64,000 bases of DNA from Flavobacterium magnum (GCF_003055625.1 NZ_CP028811.1:3162001-3226000), one strand, 5' to 3'. Shown: positions 42,923-51,581, counted from the stretch's first letter. Numbers and translations: made by a program. Notes: a model not told the origin generated them from the sequence alone.

Positions 42923-43055
42923 CGCTAACAGCGGTTTCACGCAATTGCTGCTTTTCGTGTAAAATGAACTTCTTTTTTCCATAACTTCGTCTTGTCCAGC
43001 CGAGAATACTCAGTTCCAGAAGCCGCAACTGACGTGAAGCCGCCGGACGTTATGC
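42923..43055 (+). repeat. attC site 64
   Basis: R'' CGCTAAC does not mirror the GTTAGCT start of the cassette before it (AGCTAAC expected); R' GTTATGC. Confidence 0.94.
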
Positions 43056-43163
43056 GTGATTTTTGTTGTGTTGAAAGTTGGAGCTGCGCTCCTTTTTGGT
43101 TTTGGGTGATTGGCTTGTGACTACATACGTTTACATTGTCTTGGGATCAATATTAAAACCAAC
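43050..43163 (+). other. gene-less cassette, family A copy 5
   Basis: The most changed family A copy: GAGCTGCGCTCCTTTTTGG and TTACATTG. The hairpin arm pair GGAGC/GCTCC is kept (GGAGCTGCGCTCC). Confidence 0.84.
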
Positions 43164-43296
43164 GCATAACAGCGGTTTCACGCAATTGCTGCTTCCCTTG
43201 TAAAATGAACTTCTTTTTTCCATAACTTCGTTTTGTCCAGCCGAGAGTACTCAGTTCCAAACGCCGCAACTGACGTGAAGCCGCCGGACGTTAGCA
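43164..43296 (+). repeat. attC site 65
   Basis: R'' GCATAAC mirrors GTTATGC; R' GTTAGCA. Confidence 0.95.
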
Positions 43297-43315
43297 GAAA
43301 TTTTAAAAACCACGC

Positions 43316-43837
43316 ATGGTAATATCGTCGGACATCATCGCATTAATCGCAAGCGCAATTTCAATATTTGCTCTTCTCATTACTTTTCTTAACTACAGAA
43401 GAGACCGCAATAAAACTAACCAAGATTATATCTTTCAGGAAAAAGTTATCGCATATAAAGACTTGATATATCAAGCAAGCGAATCTTATGAATTGTTATT
43501 TCAACTTGTACAAGAAGTTCAAGACTATGAAGGAACGAATGAAGATTGGGTCAGTTTTTATGAAAAGGAATGCGGTAATTATTATAAACTTGGCTATGAT
43601 TTTCAAAAAGTTGTTTTTCGATGCATTCCAATATTACCTAATGATATCTATTTGAGATTGGATGAATTTTCCCATGAATCTATTCATTTCGTTACTTCTG
43701 CTTTTCATAAAAATGCCGAGTTAACTATAACGGCTTACGACAATTTAGAATTGACTCTTAAAAAGATTATTGAGCTTATTAGGATTGATTTGAAGGTTGA
43801 GAAATTGAATGTCAACCTGTCGAAACGACTCGAATAA
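43316..43837 (+). CDS. membrane-anchored helical protein, unknown function
   Basis: 173 residues. N-terminal membrane segment (about 7-25, ALIASAISIFALLITFL) is followed by NYRRDRNKTN and a long helical, charged cytoplasmic domain. This layout is common in small signalling or defence-associated membrane proteins but no family is recognised. Confidence 0.66.
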   Translation: MVISSDIIALIASAISIFALLITFLNYRRDRNKTNQDYIFQEKVIAYKDLIYQASESYELLFQLVQEVQDYEGTNEDWVSFYEKECGNYYKLGYDFQKVVFRCIPILPNDIYLRLDEFSHESIHFVTSAFHKNAELTITAYDNLELTLKKIIELIRIDLKVEKLNVNLSKRLE

Positions 43838-43844
43838 AAACTTC

Positions 43845-43977
43845 TGCTAACAGCGGTTTCACGCAATTGCTACTTTTCTTGTAAAATGTAACACCTTTTT
43901 CCATAACTTCGTTCTGTCCAGCCGAGAGTACTCAGTTCCAGAAGCCGCAACTGACGTGAAGCCGCCGGACGTTATGC
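43845..43977 (+). repeat. attC site 66
   Basis: R'' TGCTAAC mirrors GTTAGCA; R' GTTATGC. Loop has TTCCAGAAG. Confidence 0.95.
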
Positions 43978-44008
43978 GATATATTTGACAAACCGCAAAA
44001 ACCTTACC

Positions 44009-44458
44009 ATGAGAAAACTTCTTTTTTTCCTTTTTATGAATCTAAGTATTTACGCCCAAAGTGATAAAATCAATTACATTGAATTAATATATGAACACTC
44101 TTGGCAAAATTTCGCTACTAGTGTACGAATTGAATCATCATTCGTAAATAATGCAGAACCTGTAAAATTGAGGGCTTGTGTAGGAGAAAAATGTAGAGAC
44201 ACATTATTGAGTAGAGAAAGTTTCGACAAATTATACAATGCAGTTATAAATATTGAACCTAAAAAAATGGCGGAAGGTTTTGAGATTGGCGGTGATGGCG
44301 CTGTTACTACAATTAAATTTGGATCTCTTTCAAACAATATCTCCTACTCTATATGGGGTGTAGATAAAGATGACGCAATATTTACTTTTACTGACTTTTT
44401 GAAGGCTGCTCAATTAATTTTAGAATTCGCAAAACTTAAAATAGAAGAAATCAATTAA
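44009..44458 (+). CDS. secreted protein, unknown function
   Basis: 149 residues from ATG 44009 (TTG 43985 rejected, since the ATG begins the signal RKLLFFLFMNLSIYAQ). Cys pair in RACVGEKCRDTLL; VTTIKFGSLSNNISYSIWG strands. No family recognised. Confidence 0.68.
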   Translation: MRKLLFFLFMNLSIYAQSDKINYIELIYEHSWQNFATSVRIESSFVNNAEPVKLRACVGEKCRDTLLSRESFDKLYNAVINIEPKKMAEGFEIGGDGAVTTIKFGSLSNNISYSIWGVDKDDAIFTFTDFLKAAQLILEFAKLKIEEIN

Positions 44459-44464
44459 TACATC

Positions 44465-44598
44465 GCATAACAGCGGTTTCACGCAATTGCTTCTACTCCT
44501 GTAAAATGTAACCGCTTTTTCCATAACTTCGTTCTGTCCACGCCGAGAGTACTCAGTTTCAAATGCCGCAACTGACGTGAAGCCGCCGGACGTTATAT
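44465..44598 (+). repeat. attC site 67
   Basis: R'' GCATAAC mirrors GTTATGC; R' GTTATAT. Loop GTCCACGCCGAG and CAGTTTCAAA; begins TTCTACTCCTGTAAAATG. Confidence 0.95.
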
Positions 44599-44627
44599 GC
44601 CATTTCTGAAAACCGATACCGATACTC

Positions 44628-45206
44628 ATGAAAAAACAATTTACATTTTTGATCTTCATTTTTTCAAGCATTTGTAGTGCTCAAAACTGTATTGACTGGA
44701 AACTTTCTAAGACTTTCGATTTTGATATAATGGCAAAATCAGATGATCCAAGTAGTTTAAGCAAAACTCGAATTGTCGTGAAAGTATTTAATAAAATCAA
44801 AAAAATACAACTTCAGACTATAGTTATTGAAAGTGAATCTATTCTCACGTCTAAAAGTTATCCTTGTGTAAATAATAATTCATATGCAACAGATACTTTT
44901 CTAAAATCCGTTGACAACGATTTCGGCGACGTGATTGTTGTAGACTTTAATTTCGATGGAAAAGAAGATGTTGCTCTAAAGCGTGAAGAAGGTGGAAATG
45001 GCGGTCCACTTTATAACTTTTATATTCAATCTGAAAATGAGCAATTTATATTAGATAAATATTTATCTGATGAAGTCGCTTACTTTCCATATTATATAGA
45101 CAGCAAAGAAAAAACGCTCAGTGTCAGGTCTCGAATAAATTCAGTCAGCAATGAGGAAATAAAATATTTATATAATGATAGAAAGCAAACTTGGATAAGA
45201 TTATAA
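44628..45206 (+). CDS. secreted FG-GAP-like protein
   Basis: 192 residues; signal KQFTFLIFIFSSICSAQ. VIVVDFNFDGKEDVALKREE has the DxNxDGxxD calcium loop of FG-GAP repeats, followed by GGNGGPLYNFYIQ, the arrangement of XAC2610-like periplasmic proteins. The product at 36591 has a similar loop. Role unknown. Confidence 0.75.
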   Translation: MKKQFTFLIFIFSSICSAQNCIDWKLSKTFDFDIMAKSDDPSSLSKTRIVVKVFNKIKKIQLQTIVIESESILTSKSYPCVNNNSYATDTFLKSVDNDFGDVIVVDFNFDGKEDVALKREEGGNGGPLYNFYIQSENEQFILDKYLSDEVAYFPYYIDSKEKTLSVRSRINSVSNEEIKYLYNDRKQTWIRL

Positions 45207-45227
45207 ATGAAAAAATATTGAAACGGC

Positions 45228-45360
45228 ATATAACAGCGGTTTCACGCAATTGCTGCTTCCCTTGTAAAATGAACTTCTTTTTTCCATAACTTCGTTTGGT
45301 CCAGCCGAGAGTACTCAGTTCCAAATGCCGCAACTGACGTGAAGCCGCTGGACGTTAGCA
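45228..45360 (+). repeat. attC site 68
   Basis: R'' ATATAAC mirrors GTTATAT; R' GTTAGCA. Spacer variant GCCGCTGGAC. Confidence 0.94.
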
Positions 45361-45403
45361 GCAAGTTTTGGGCGACCGAACTCAAATCAACGACTTTAAA
45401 CTC

Positions 45404-45772
45404 ATGGAAAAATTCACTCTAAACGCTGAAAAAAAATTTAAATATGTTACTTATGGTTTGGCAATTTCACCTTTAATATTTATAATTACGCTTATCACTT
45501 TTTATATCCATGCAAATGTTATTTTGGGTTACACAAACATTTCAGGAATTAATCCGGACAATCTTTTTTTATATTATGCTTATCAAACTATTATAATTGT
45601 TAGTTTCATTTTATCATTCTTTGGATTTTTCATTTGGTTAATTGTTAATATGATTTGGTTTCTTAAATACAAACCAACATGGAATCTGAAACTTGCAATT
45701 TTCACTTTCTCCTGTTATTTAGCTGGATCTTTATTAGTTTTTTCCAAAGTGATGGAATTTGCTCTTGATTAA
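45404..45772 (+). CDS. membrane protein, unknown function
   Basis: 122 residues from ATG 45404 (TTG 45368 is in frame upstream). Three membrane segments (about 16-38, 57-83 and 96-113). No family recognised. Confidence 0.6.
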   Translation: MEKFTLNAEKKFKYVTYGLAISPLIFIITLITFYIHANVILGYTNISGINPDNLFLYYAYQTIIIVSFILSFFGFFIWLIVNMIWFLKYKPTWNLKLAIFTFSCYLAGSLLVFSKVMEFALD

Positions 45773-45778
45773 ACCTGC

Positions 45779-45911
45779 TGCTAACAGCGGTTTCACGCAA
45801 TTGCTACTTTCATTGTAAAATGAACTTCTTTTTTCCATAACTTCGTTTTGTCCATTCGAGAATACTCAGTTCCAAATGCCGCAACTGACGTGAAGCCGCA
45901 GGACGTTGTGC
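45779..45911 (+). repeat. attC site 69
   Basis: R'' TGCTAAC mirrors GTTAGCA; R' GTTGTGC. Variants GTCCATTCGAG in the loop and GCCGCAGGAC in the spacer. Opens a cassette cut by the IS element. Confidence 0.94.
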
Positions 45912-45935
45912 GACATTTTTGCGCCGATTCAGGAA

Positions 45936-47007
45936 ACTAACGCAACACTTTTTAACCTAAATTAGTGTTGTATGAAAACAAAATTTACCCGTTTAAATCT
46001 TGCTGAAAGGATACAGATTGAGAAGCTTTTTGATAAGGGATTATCCGCCTCAGCTATCGCTGTTTTACTTGGGAGGCACAAGTCCACCATCACCCGAGAA
46101 CTTAAGAAAACGCATTACAAAACCTATCTGGCAATCAATGCACATATCAGGTCCGTTAAGATATGCAGCGCCAAAAACTATGGACGGTCGAAGATCTCAG
46201 GCAACAAGAAATTGTATGATTATGTGGTGAAACACCTGCGCAAAAGATGGTCACCGGAGCAGATTTCATTATCTTTAAAAAAGAAATTCCCAAACCAGAA
46301 ACACATGCAGACAAGCCACGAAACCATCTATTATTTTGTATACCTCCACAGCAAGAAATCACTCAAGGAGGAACTCATCAAACAGCTCCGGCAGCAGCGA
46401 AAAACACGCGGATCAAGGCATACCAAAGCCGTACGCGACGTAAAGATAACCGATCGGATAAGCATCGATGAGCGGCCTGAAGAAGTGAAGGGACGCCAGA
46501 TCCCGGGGCATTGGGAGGGCGACCTCATTGTCGGGAAGGAACACGGCTCATACATCGGTACACTGGTCGAAAGGTCATCACGCTATGTCATCCTGGTACA
46601 CCTGCAGAACAAGGAGGCAGCCACAGTCCGAAAGGCATTCGAGCAGGAATTGGCAAAACTGCCGAAAATCATGCGAAAGAGCCTCACATACGATAATGGG
46701 ACCGAGATGGCACAACACAAATTACTCACCAAAACAACCAAAATGAAAGTCTATTTTACACACCCATACAGCCCATGGGAAAGGCCCACAAACGAAAATA
46801 CGAACGGATTGCTCCGCGATTATTTCCCGAAGGGAACCGACCTGTCAGTGCACTCAAAAGCGCATCTGAAAAAAGTGCAGAAGGAACTCAATGAACGACC
46901 AAGGAAGGTCCTCGACGTGAGGTCACCAATCGAGGTTTTTAAAGAATTAATACTCGACAAAATTCCGCTTTGAATAATTTCATTATTTTTACTAAAAGTT
47001 GCGTTAG
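45936..47007 (+). mobile_element. IS30-family insertion sequence
   Basis: A transposase gene flanked by inverted ends: CTAACGCAACACTTTTTA at the left (from 45937) and its imperfect complement TAAAAGTTGCGTTAG at the right (to 47007). No target duplication can be seen (GAGGAAA-type left flank, CAATTTG right flank). It lies in the only cassette whose start (GTTGTGC) and R'' (AGCTAAC) are wholly unlike, so the two flanks come from different cassettes. Confidence 0.82.
45972..46973 (+). CDS. IS30-family transposase
   Basis: 333 residues. N-terminal helix-turn-helix (LTEAERxxI-like NLAERIQIEKLFDKGLSASA, ending HKSTITRELKK). DDE integrase core: DLIVGKEHGSYIGTLVER with the first Asp, LTYDNGTEMAQH with the second and PWERPTNENTNGLLRDYFPK with the Glu. 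It looks complete, so the element may be active. Its codons are richer in G and C than those of the neighbouring cassettes, which fits recent arrival. Confidence 0.93.
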   Translation: MKTKFTRLNLAERIQIEKLFDKGLSASAIAVLLGRHKSTITRELKKTHYKTYLAINAHIRSVKICSAKNYGRSKISGNKKLYDYVVKHLRKRWSPEQISLSLKKKFPNQKHMQTSHETIYYFVYLHSKKSLKEELIKQLRQQRKTRGSRHTKAVRDVKITDRISIDERPEEVKGRQIPGHWEGDLIVGKEHGSYIGTLVERSSRYVILVHLQNKEAATVRKAFEQELAKLPKIMRKSLTYDNGTEMAQHKLLTKTTKMKVYFTHPYSPWERPTNENTNGLLRDYFPKGTDLSVHSKAHLKKVQKELNERPRKVLDVRSPIEVFKELILDKIPL

Positions 47008-47030
47008 CAATTTGAAACCGCCCACCCAAA

Positions 47031-47573
47031 ATGACGAAATTACCATCATTATCAATCTCAATAAAAGGCATAGGAATTCTTCTTATCTCTTCTTTATTTT
47101 CATGCTCTTCAATAAATAAAAAAATATACAATAATTCAGATTTAGTATTTTATGCTGATAAAAAATTAATTTCTGCAAATTATCATGAAACCAGAGAATT
47201 AGGTGAGTTTTCAGAAAACAAAATGATCATTAAAAATACGGGCACAGAAAATTTAATTGTTTTTTCCACTGTGCTAGAAAATACAAATATGTTTTATTCG
47301 AAGAAAAATTTTAAACGCAAAAACAATAATTTGATTTTCGATAGCTTTTATAGAAATTATATGAGTGATGCCATGCATAGTGGTATTAAAAAATTTAACT
47401 TTATTATTATACCGCCCAACGACAGTTTAAAAATCAATATTAGTTCAAAATATGCAAACGATGTTACAAGAACTGGTTTGAGGTATTACCACTTTGCTTC
47501 TAACGATCAATTTGGCTTAATTGATATTAGTAAAGTAAAATTACAGGAAAGCATAGTTTATTTAAACAAATAA
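47031..47573 (+). CDS. lipoprotein, unknown function
   Basis: 180 residues; signal ISIKGIGILLISSLF with lipobox LFSC (Cys25). The mature part has NKMIIKNTGTENLIVFSTVL and FNFIIIPPNDSLKINIS, the pattern of an immunoglobulin-like domain of the DUF1573 kind (N-G---L-i). It starts 23 bp after the IS right end, so its native upstream sequence is lost. Confidence 0.68.
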   Translation: MTKLPSLSISIKGIGILLISSLFSCSSINKKIYNNSDLVFYADKKLISANYHETRELGEFSENKMIIKNTGTENLIVFSTVLENTNMFYSKKNFKRKNNNLIFDSFYRNYMSDAMHSGIKKFNFIIIPPNDSLKINISSKYANDVTRTGLRYYHFASNDQFGLIDISKVKLQESIVYLNK

Positions 47574-47580
47574 GTACTTC

Positions 47581-47713
47581 AGCTAACAGCGGTTTCACGC
47601 AATTGCTACTTCCCTTGTAAAATGAACCACCTTTTTCCATAACTTCGTTGAGTCCAGCCGAGAGTACTCAGTTCCAAAAGCCGCAACTGACGTGAAGCCG
47701 CCGGACGTTATGC
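47581..47713 (+). repeat. attC site 70
   Basis: R'' AGCTAAC, expected partner GTTAGCT, but the cassette left of the IS starts GTTGTGC; R' GTTATGC. Loop has GTTGAGTCCAGCC. Confidence 0.94.
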
Positions 47714-47752
47714 GACATAGCGACCGAAGAGAACGTTAAACCAACAGATAAT

Positions 47753-48124
47753 ATGACACGATTTATTTCAGCATTTTTTCTATTCCTAAGTATTTATTTC
47801 TCTAATCAAAAACACTTTCTTTCAAATGGCTCTTATCGTGCTGTCATCGAAGAACATTATGGATACAATAACTATGAGTTTGATATTAGAGACGACGAGT
47901 TTATCCTGAATACTGGCGAAAAGATTCTGAATTGTAAAATTATTTGGGTAACAGATTTTCAATTTAAAGTTAAGGGTTTCACGGAGCCGTTTAATGTCCA
48001 GAATACTAATGAAATTGTTGATCGTCCTTTCTTTGTAATTATAAAAGCTGAAAATAACACTTTCAATTTTGAGTTTAGAAATACTCATGATGTAATTTAC
48101 AGTGGTCAATTTATCAAAAAATAG
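47753..48124 (+). CDS. secreted protein, unknown function
   Basis: 123 residues; signal TRFISAFFLFLSIYFS. The body is a run of beta strands (NNYEFDIRDDEFIL, CKIIWVTDFQFKVKG, FNFEFRNTHDVIYSG), resembling a small lipocalin-type barrel. No family assigned. Confidence 0.67.
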   Translation: MTRFISAFFLFLSIYFSNQKHFLSNGSYRAVIEEHYGYNNYEFDIRDDEFILNTGEKILNCKIIWVTDFQFKVKGFTEPFNVQNTNEIVDRPFFVIIKAENNTFNFEFRNTHDVIYSGQFIKK

Positions 48125-48131
48125 CTACGTC

Positions 48132-48263
48132 GCATAACAGCGGTTTCACGCAATTGCTGCTCACTTTGTATAATGAACAATCTTTTTCCATAACTTCGTT
48201 CTGTCCAGCCGAGAGTACTCAGTTCCAAATGCCGCAACTGACGTGAAGCCGCAGCCGTTATGG
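48132..48263 (+). repeat. attC site 71
   Basis: R'' GCATAAC mirrors GTTATGC; R' GTTATGG. The R-L spacer is degraded to GCCGCAGCCGTTA, and the loop has GTATAATGAAC. Confidence 0.93.
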
Positions 48264-48278
48264 GCAATTTCAACCAAA

Positions 48279-48662
48279 ATGAACGCATCAACACTAAATA
48301 AAATTCTGAAAGACGGGTCCAAAATTCAGCTATTGAAAACTGAAATTAATGCCGAGGTCTTCGCATATGAAAAACTCATGCAAAAAACCGGCTCAACAAT
48401 TAGTTTGCATTTTATTGAAGATGAGTCAACATTTTTAAATACTCAAGGCTTATTGAATTTAATTAATCAAACTTTAAACGGCTCTTTAAATAATATAGAA
48501 CTTGCTTATATATGCGATTGCTTAACATTGGTAGAAAACTTAGAATTTGAAAATAACAAAGTAAAAGAAGTAGTTTTCGAAATTGCAGATCCAGAAATAA
48601 ACGGAGGTTATAAATCTGTTGAAGAATTGAAATCAATAACTAAATCGCTTCAAATAAAATAA
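48279..48662 (+). CDS. conserved small cytoplasmic protein, unknown function
   Basis: 127 residues from ATG 48279, the first inside the cassette. NIELAYICDCLTLVENLEFE followed by VKEVVFEIADPEINGGYKSV resembles a recurrent small Bacteroidota family (yi-DcLtL---v-f-ne-v-d-if--adpeING). Possibly an immunity or adaptor protein; not established. Confidence 0.65.
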   Translation: MNASTLNKILKDGSKIQLLKTEINAEVFAYEKLMQKTGSTISLHFIEDESTFLNTQGLLNLINQTLNGSLNNIELAYICDCLTLVENLEFENNKVKEVVFEIADPEINGGYKSVEELKSITKSLQIK

Positions 48663-48672
48663 GAGAAACTGC

Positions 48673-48805
48673 CCATAACAGCGGTTTCACGCAATTGCTA
48701 CTTTCCTTGTAAAATGAACCACCTTTTTCCATAACTTCGTTCTGTCCAGCCGAGAATACTCAGTTCCGAAAGCCGCAACTGACGTGAAGCCGCCGGACGT
48801 TAGCA
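48673..48805 (+). repeat. attC site 72
   Basis: R'' CCATAAC mirrors GTTATGG; R' GTTAGCA. Loop has TTCCGAAAG. Confidence 0.95.
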
Positions 48806-48827
48806 GCAACGCTAAAAAAACTAGACG

Positions 48828-49202
48828 ATGAAAAACATATTTATAGCATTATTTATTCTCTTTGTTGCTTCTATGAAAGCCCAAAATAAAATTAGTGCTA
48901 GTGATAAAGCGTTAGCCGCAATTGACGCAATTGAAAAGTTCGAAGCAGAAATAAAAATTCCAAACCGATTAGCATGTTTAACTCAAATCTTTCCCAAAGA
49001 TGTAGATTTTAATTATGTTGGTCAATGCTATAGACCAACTAAAGAAGAGTTACAATTATGGCGAGAATGGATTATAAAAAACAAAGAAAATTTAGAGTAT
49101 GAGCAGGAAGAACCTGAAGGAAAGTTTGATTTTATTTTCGGTGAATTCAATATAGTATTCAATGATAAAAAAGGTACAATTCGAAATTCATACTGCAATT
49201 AA
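48828..49202 (+). CDS. small secreted protein, paralogue of a later cassette gene
   Basis: 124 residues; signal KNIFIALFILFVASMKAQ. The segment RPTKEELQLWREWIIKNKEN is matched by PSDKTLIDWRNWYEKNKAKL in the product at 56501, which also shares the overall layout (signal, helical stretch, W-W-NK helix). A two-member secreted family in this array; function unknown. Confidence 0.7.
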   Translation: MKNIFIALFILFVASMKAQNKISASDKALAAIDAIEKFEAEIKIPNRLACLTQIFPKDVDFNYVGQCYRPTKEELQLWREWIIKNKENLEYEQEEPEGKFDFIFGEFNIVFNDKKGTIRNSYCN

Positions 49203-49209
49203 GCGCAGC

Positions 49210-49342
49210 TGCTAACAGCGGTTTCACGCAATTGCTGCTTCCCTTGTAAAATATAACCGCTTTTTCCATAACTTCGTTCTGTCCAGCCGAGCGTACTCAG
49301 CTTCGAAAGCCGCAACTGACGTGAAGCCGCCGGACGTTAGCA
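49210..49342 (+). repeat. attC site 73
   Basis: R'' TGCTAAC mirrors GTTAGCA; R' GTTAGCA. Loop AAAATATAACC, GAGCGTACTC and CAGCTTCGAAA. Confidence 0.94.
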
Positions 49343-49392
49343 GTAATGCGCGAGCCGCACGAAACGTTATAAAACCTAAACAAAACTCTAAT

Positions 49393-49674
49393 ATGGACAA
49401 CTTTAGCTTAGCAGAAATCGTAATAATTGTAATTATAGCAATCGCTGCCTTTGTTTTCTTGCGAGAAGTAACAACTTGGTATTTTAAAATAGAGAAACGC
49501 ATTGAGTTGCAAAACGAAACAAACCGGTTATTAAACATATTAGTTGAAAGAAGTTCTCCGGAAACAACAAATCAAGACTATTTTGAGACGAATCCAAATG
49601 GAGAAGAAACTGATGTCAATAATCCTGGAGAACTACAAAAAATAATTTCCGATCTGAATAAAAAATCCATTTGA
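49393..49674 (+). CDS. small membrane-anchored protein, unknown function
   Basis: 93 residues from ATG 49393. One membrane segment (about 7-25, rich in Ile, Val and Ala) followed by a basic-acidic helix (FKIEKRIELQNETNRLLNIL) that may form a coiled coil. No family recognised. Confidence 0.6.
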   Translation: MDNFSLAEIVIIVIIAIAAFVFLREVTTWYFKIEKRIELQNETNRLLNILVERSSPETTNQDYFETNPNGEETDVNNPGELQKIISDLNKKSI

Positions 49675-49691
49675 AAGTACATTCGCACTAC

Positions 49692-49824
49692 TGCTAACAG
49701 CGGTTTCACGCAATTGCTGCTTCCATTGTAAAATGAAACTCCTTTTTCCATAACTTCGTTCTGTCCAGCCGAGAGTACTCAGTTCCAAAAGCCGCAACTG
49801 ACGTGAAGCCGCCGGACGTTAGCT
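49692..49824 (+). repeat. attC site 74
   Basis: R'' TGCTAAC mirrors GTTAGCA; R' GTTAGCT. Confidence 0.95.
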
Positions 49825-49916
49825 GCAAGCGCCACCAAAATGAACTCTAATCACAATCTTAACCCAAAAACTGTCAATTACTTTCTCGAAGGCTTATCTT
49901 TAAAAAAATTAAAAAA

Positions 49917-50294
49917 ATGTCAGATAAAAACAAAAAGGTTTTTGGAGTTTGGATGGATTCACGCAACGCAACAATTGTTGGCAAATCAGAGATCAATAAC
50001 TCGGAATTTAAAGTTCTTGGACACGTAACAAATGCTGGTCCGGATAATAACTCGAGTGAGAAAACGTCAAACAATCAGGAAATTGCCTTGATGCAAAAAT
50101 TCTTCAAAGAAATTGCAGGCAAAATGCAGAACATAGATGAAATACACATAACCGGAACTGGGCAAAGTCAGGAACAATTTATTCGATTTCTGGCTGAAAC
50201 TCCGCAATATGAGAATGCAGTTTCAAGTGAAAGCACTTCTAATAAAATGAGCGATGAGAATCTCATAGAATATATTGGAAAGCACTTTAATTAA
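49917..50294 (+). CDS. eRF1-like (VLRF1-type) small protein
   Basis: 125 residues, cytoplasmic. KVFGVWMDSRNATIVG at the start, IDEIHITGTGQSQEQFIRFL in the middle and NKMSDENLIEYIGKHF at the end follow the order of bacterial proteins related to eRF1 domain families (strand with xD-ATI-G, then GxGxxQ-FixFL). Found widely in Flavobacteriia; possible link to stalled ribosomes, not proven. A 62-codon frame from ATG 49840 overlaps its 5' end and is not called. Confidence 0.62.
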   Translation: MSDKNKKVFGVWMDSRNATIVGKSEINNSEFKVLGHVTNAGPDNNSSEKTSNNQEIALMQKFFKEIAGKMQNIDEIHITGTGQSQEQFIRFLAETPQYENAVSSESTSNKMSDENLIEYIGKHFN

Positions 50295-50319
50295 AACTTA
50301 CTAAACTTAAAATACTTAT

Positions 50320-50350
50320 AGACTTCAGACTTAATGTTTGAGGTCTTTTT
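50320..50350 (+). terminator. Rho-independent terminator
   Basis: AGACTTCAGAC and GTTTGAGGTCT form an imperfect stem with a TTAAT loop, followed by TTTTT. It follows the eRF1-like gene by 25 bp. Most other cassettes lack such a signal. Confidence 0.75.
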
Positions 50351-50366
50351 AGGTTGGTGCGCCAGC

Positions 50367-50499
50367 AGCTAACAGCGGCTTCACGCAATTGCTACTTCTC
50401 TTGTAAAATGAACTTCTTTTTTCCATAACTTCGTTCTGTCCAGCCGAGAGTACTCAGTTCCAAATGCCGCAACTGACGTGAAGCCGCCGGACGTTAGCT
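50367..50499 (+). repeat. attC site 75
   Basis: R'' AGCTAAC mirrors GTTAGCT; R' GTTAGCT. Left arm GCGGCTTCACG. Confidence 0.95.
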
Positions 50500-50535
50500 G
50501 AGAGCCTATAAAAAACCGCCGCCAAATTGACTGCT

Positions 50536-51027
50536 ATGAGAAAAATGCTGTTGATTTTGATACTATTGAGCCTGAAACTATCAGCTCAGAATAGCACCGA
50601 AAATGGTGAATTTGTTATGTTTAGGAAAGATACGTTAACAGTAAATTTTCCAGGATTTTCAACATTAGAAAAAGACACTGTAATAACTGTCATCGTAAAA
50701 CGATTTAACGACGTGATCGAAACAAAGAGCGTATCAAAAAATGGCATGAAACTGGATGTTAATTTCTATCTGAAAAACGATGGAAAATTACTTTTGGTCA
50801 CCACCAAAGAAATAAGTCCTAAAGACAATTCGATATACCTGTCTTGGACACTTAATTTTCAAAACGATCGAATTACCAAAGTCAAGTCGACATCGACGCT
50901 TCCCGAAGGTATAACCAGCTTTGATTCAAATGTCTCAAAATTACTCGGATATAATTTGTTATGGACTGAAGAGTTCATAAAAAAATATTCAATGACATTA
51001 TTTGCCAAAATCAAGGCCCTCAGCTAA
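50536..51027 (+). CDS. secreted protein, unknown function
   Basis: 163 residues from ATG 50536 (TTG 50527 rejected). Signal RKMLLILILLSLKLSAQ. Beta-rich body: DTVITVIVKRFNDVIETKSV, LDVNFYLKNDGKLLLVTTKE. The stop is in R'' of site 76. No family recognised. Confidence 0.68.
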   Translation: MRKMLLILILLSLKLSAQNSTENGEFVMFRKDTLTVNFPGFSTLEKDTVITVIVKRFNDVIETKSVSKNGMKLDVNFYLKNDGKLLLVTTKEISPKDNSIYLSWTLNFQNDRITKVKSTSTLPEGITSFDSNVSKLLGYNLLWTEEFIKKYSMTLFAKIKALS

Positions 51028-51154
51028 CAGCGGTTTCACGCAATTGCTCCTTCTCTTGTAAAATGAAACACCTTTTTCCATAACTTCGTTCCGTCCAGCC
51101 GAGAGTACTCAGTTCCAAATGCCGCAACTGACGTGAAGCCGCCGGACGTTAGCC
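51022..51154 (+). repeat. attC site 76
   Basis: R'' AGCTAAC mirrors GTTAGCT; R' GTTAGCC. Contains the preceding stop codon. Confidence 0.95.
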
Positions 51155-51197
51155 GTGATTTTGTGAGTGACTTTGTCGGCAAAAAAATTCCATATCT

Positions 51198-51572
51198 ATG
51201 AAACGAAAACGCGTTATATCATACTTTTTTATTTTTTTTGTTTTCATTAATTGTTCACCTTATAAAATCTTGGACTCTCAAAAGCGATTTCTCTTGAACG
51301 ATAATGGAAAAAATAAATATTACTTGATTGAATATATCAAATTCAAGCAAATGGAACACTTACTTGGTGAAGTGCCAACTGTAATGATTCATAAAGTTGA
51401 TGGAGATTTAATAATTCGTTCAGATAAAGAATATTTTGAAAATATAGCTTTAAAGAAAGATCAAATAAAGCGAATCGAAATAATTTCTTTTGAAAAAGCT
51501 TCAAATATTTATGGAAGCGCTGGCAAGAATGGTATAGTAAATATTTATACTTACGGAAAATCGTCAAATTAA
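51198..51572 (+). CDS. lipoprotein with a TonB-receptor-plug-like end
   Basis: 124 residues; lipobox FINC (Cys19). The C-terminus DQIKRIEIISFEKASNIYGS followed by AGKNGIVNIYTY matches the conserved end of TonB-dependent receptor plug domains (I-xIeVLKg-sA-aiYGs-gaNGVI-I-T). No barrel or TonB box is present. It could be a free plug-like lipoprotein or a fragment captured from a SusC-type receptor. Confidence 0.7.
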   Translation: MKRKRVISYFFIFFVFINCSPYKILDSQKRFLLNDNGKNKYYLIEYIKFKQMEHLLGEVPTVMIHKVDGDLIIRSDKEYFENIALKKDQIKRIEIISFEKASNIYGSAGKNGIVNIYTYGKSSN

Positions 51573-51581
51573 TAAAACCAC

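Noticed and set aside
46000..46746. Several extra frames inside the transposase gene
   Set aside because: They overlap the intact IS30 transposase, whose catalytic motifs are complete; they are shadows caused by its higher GC content.
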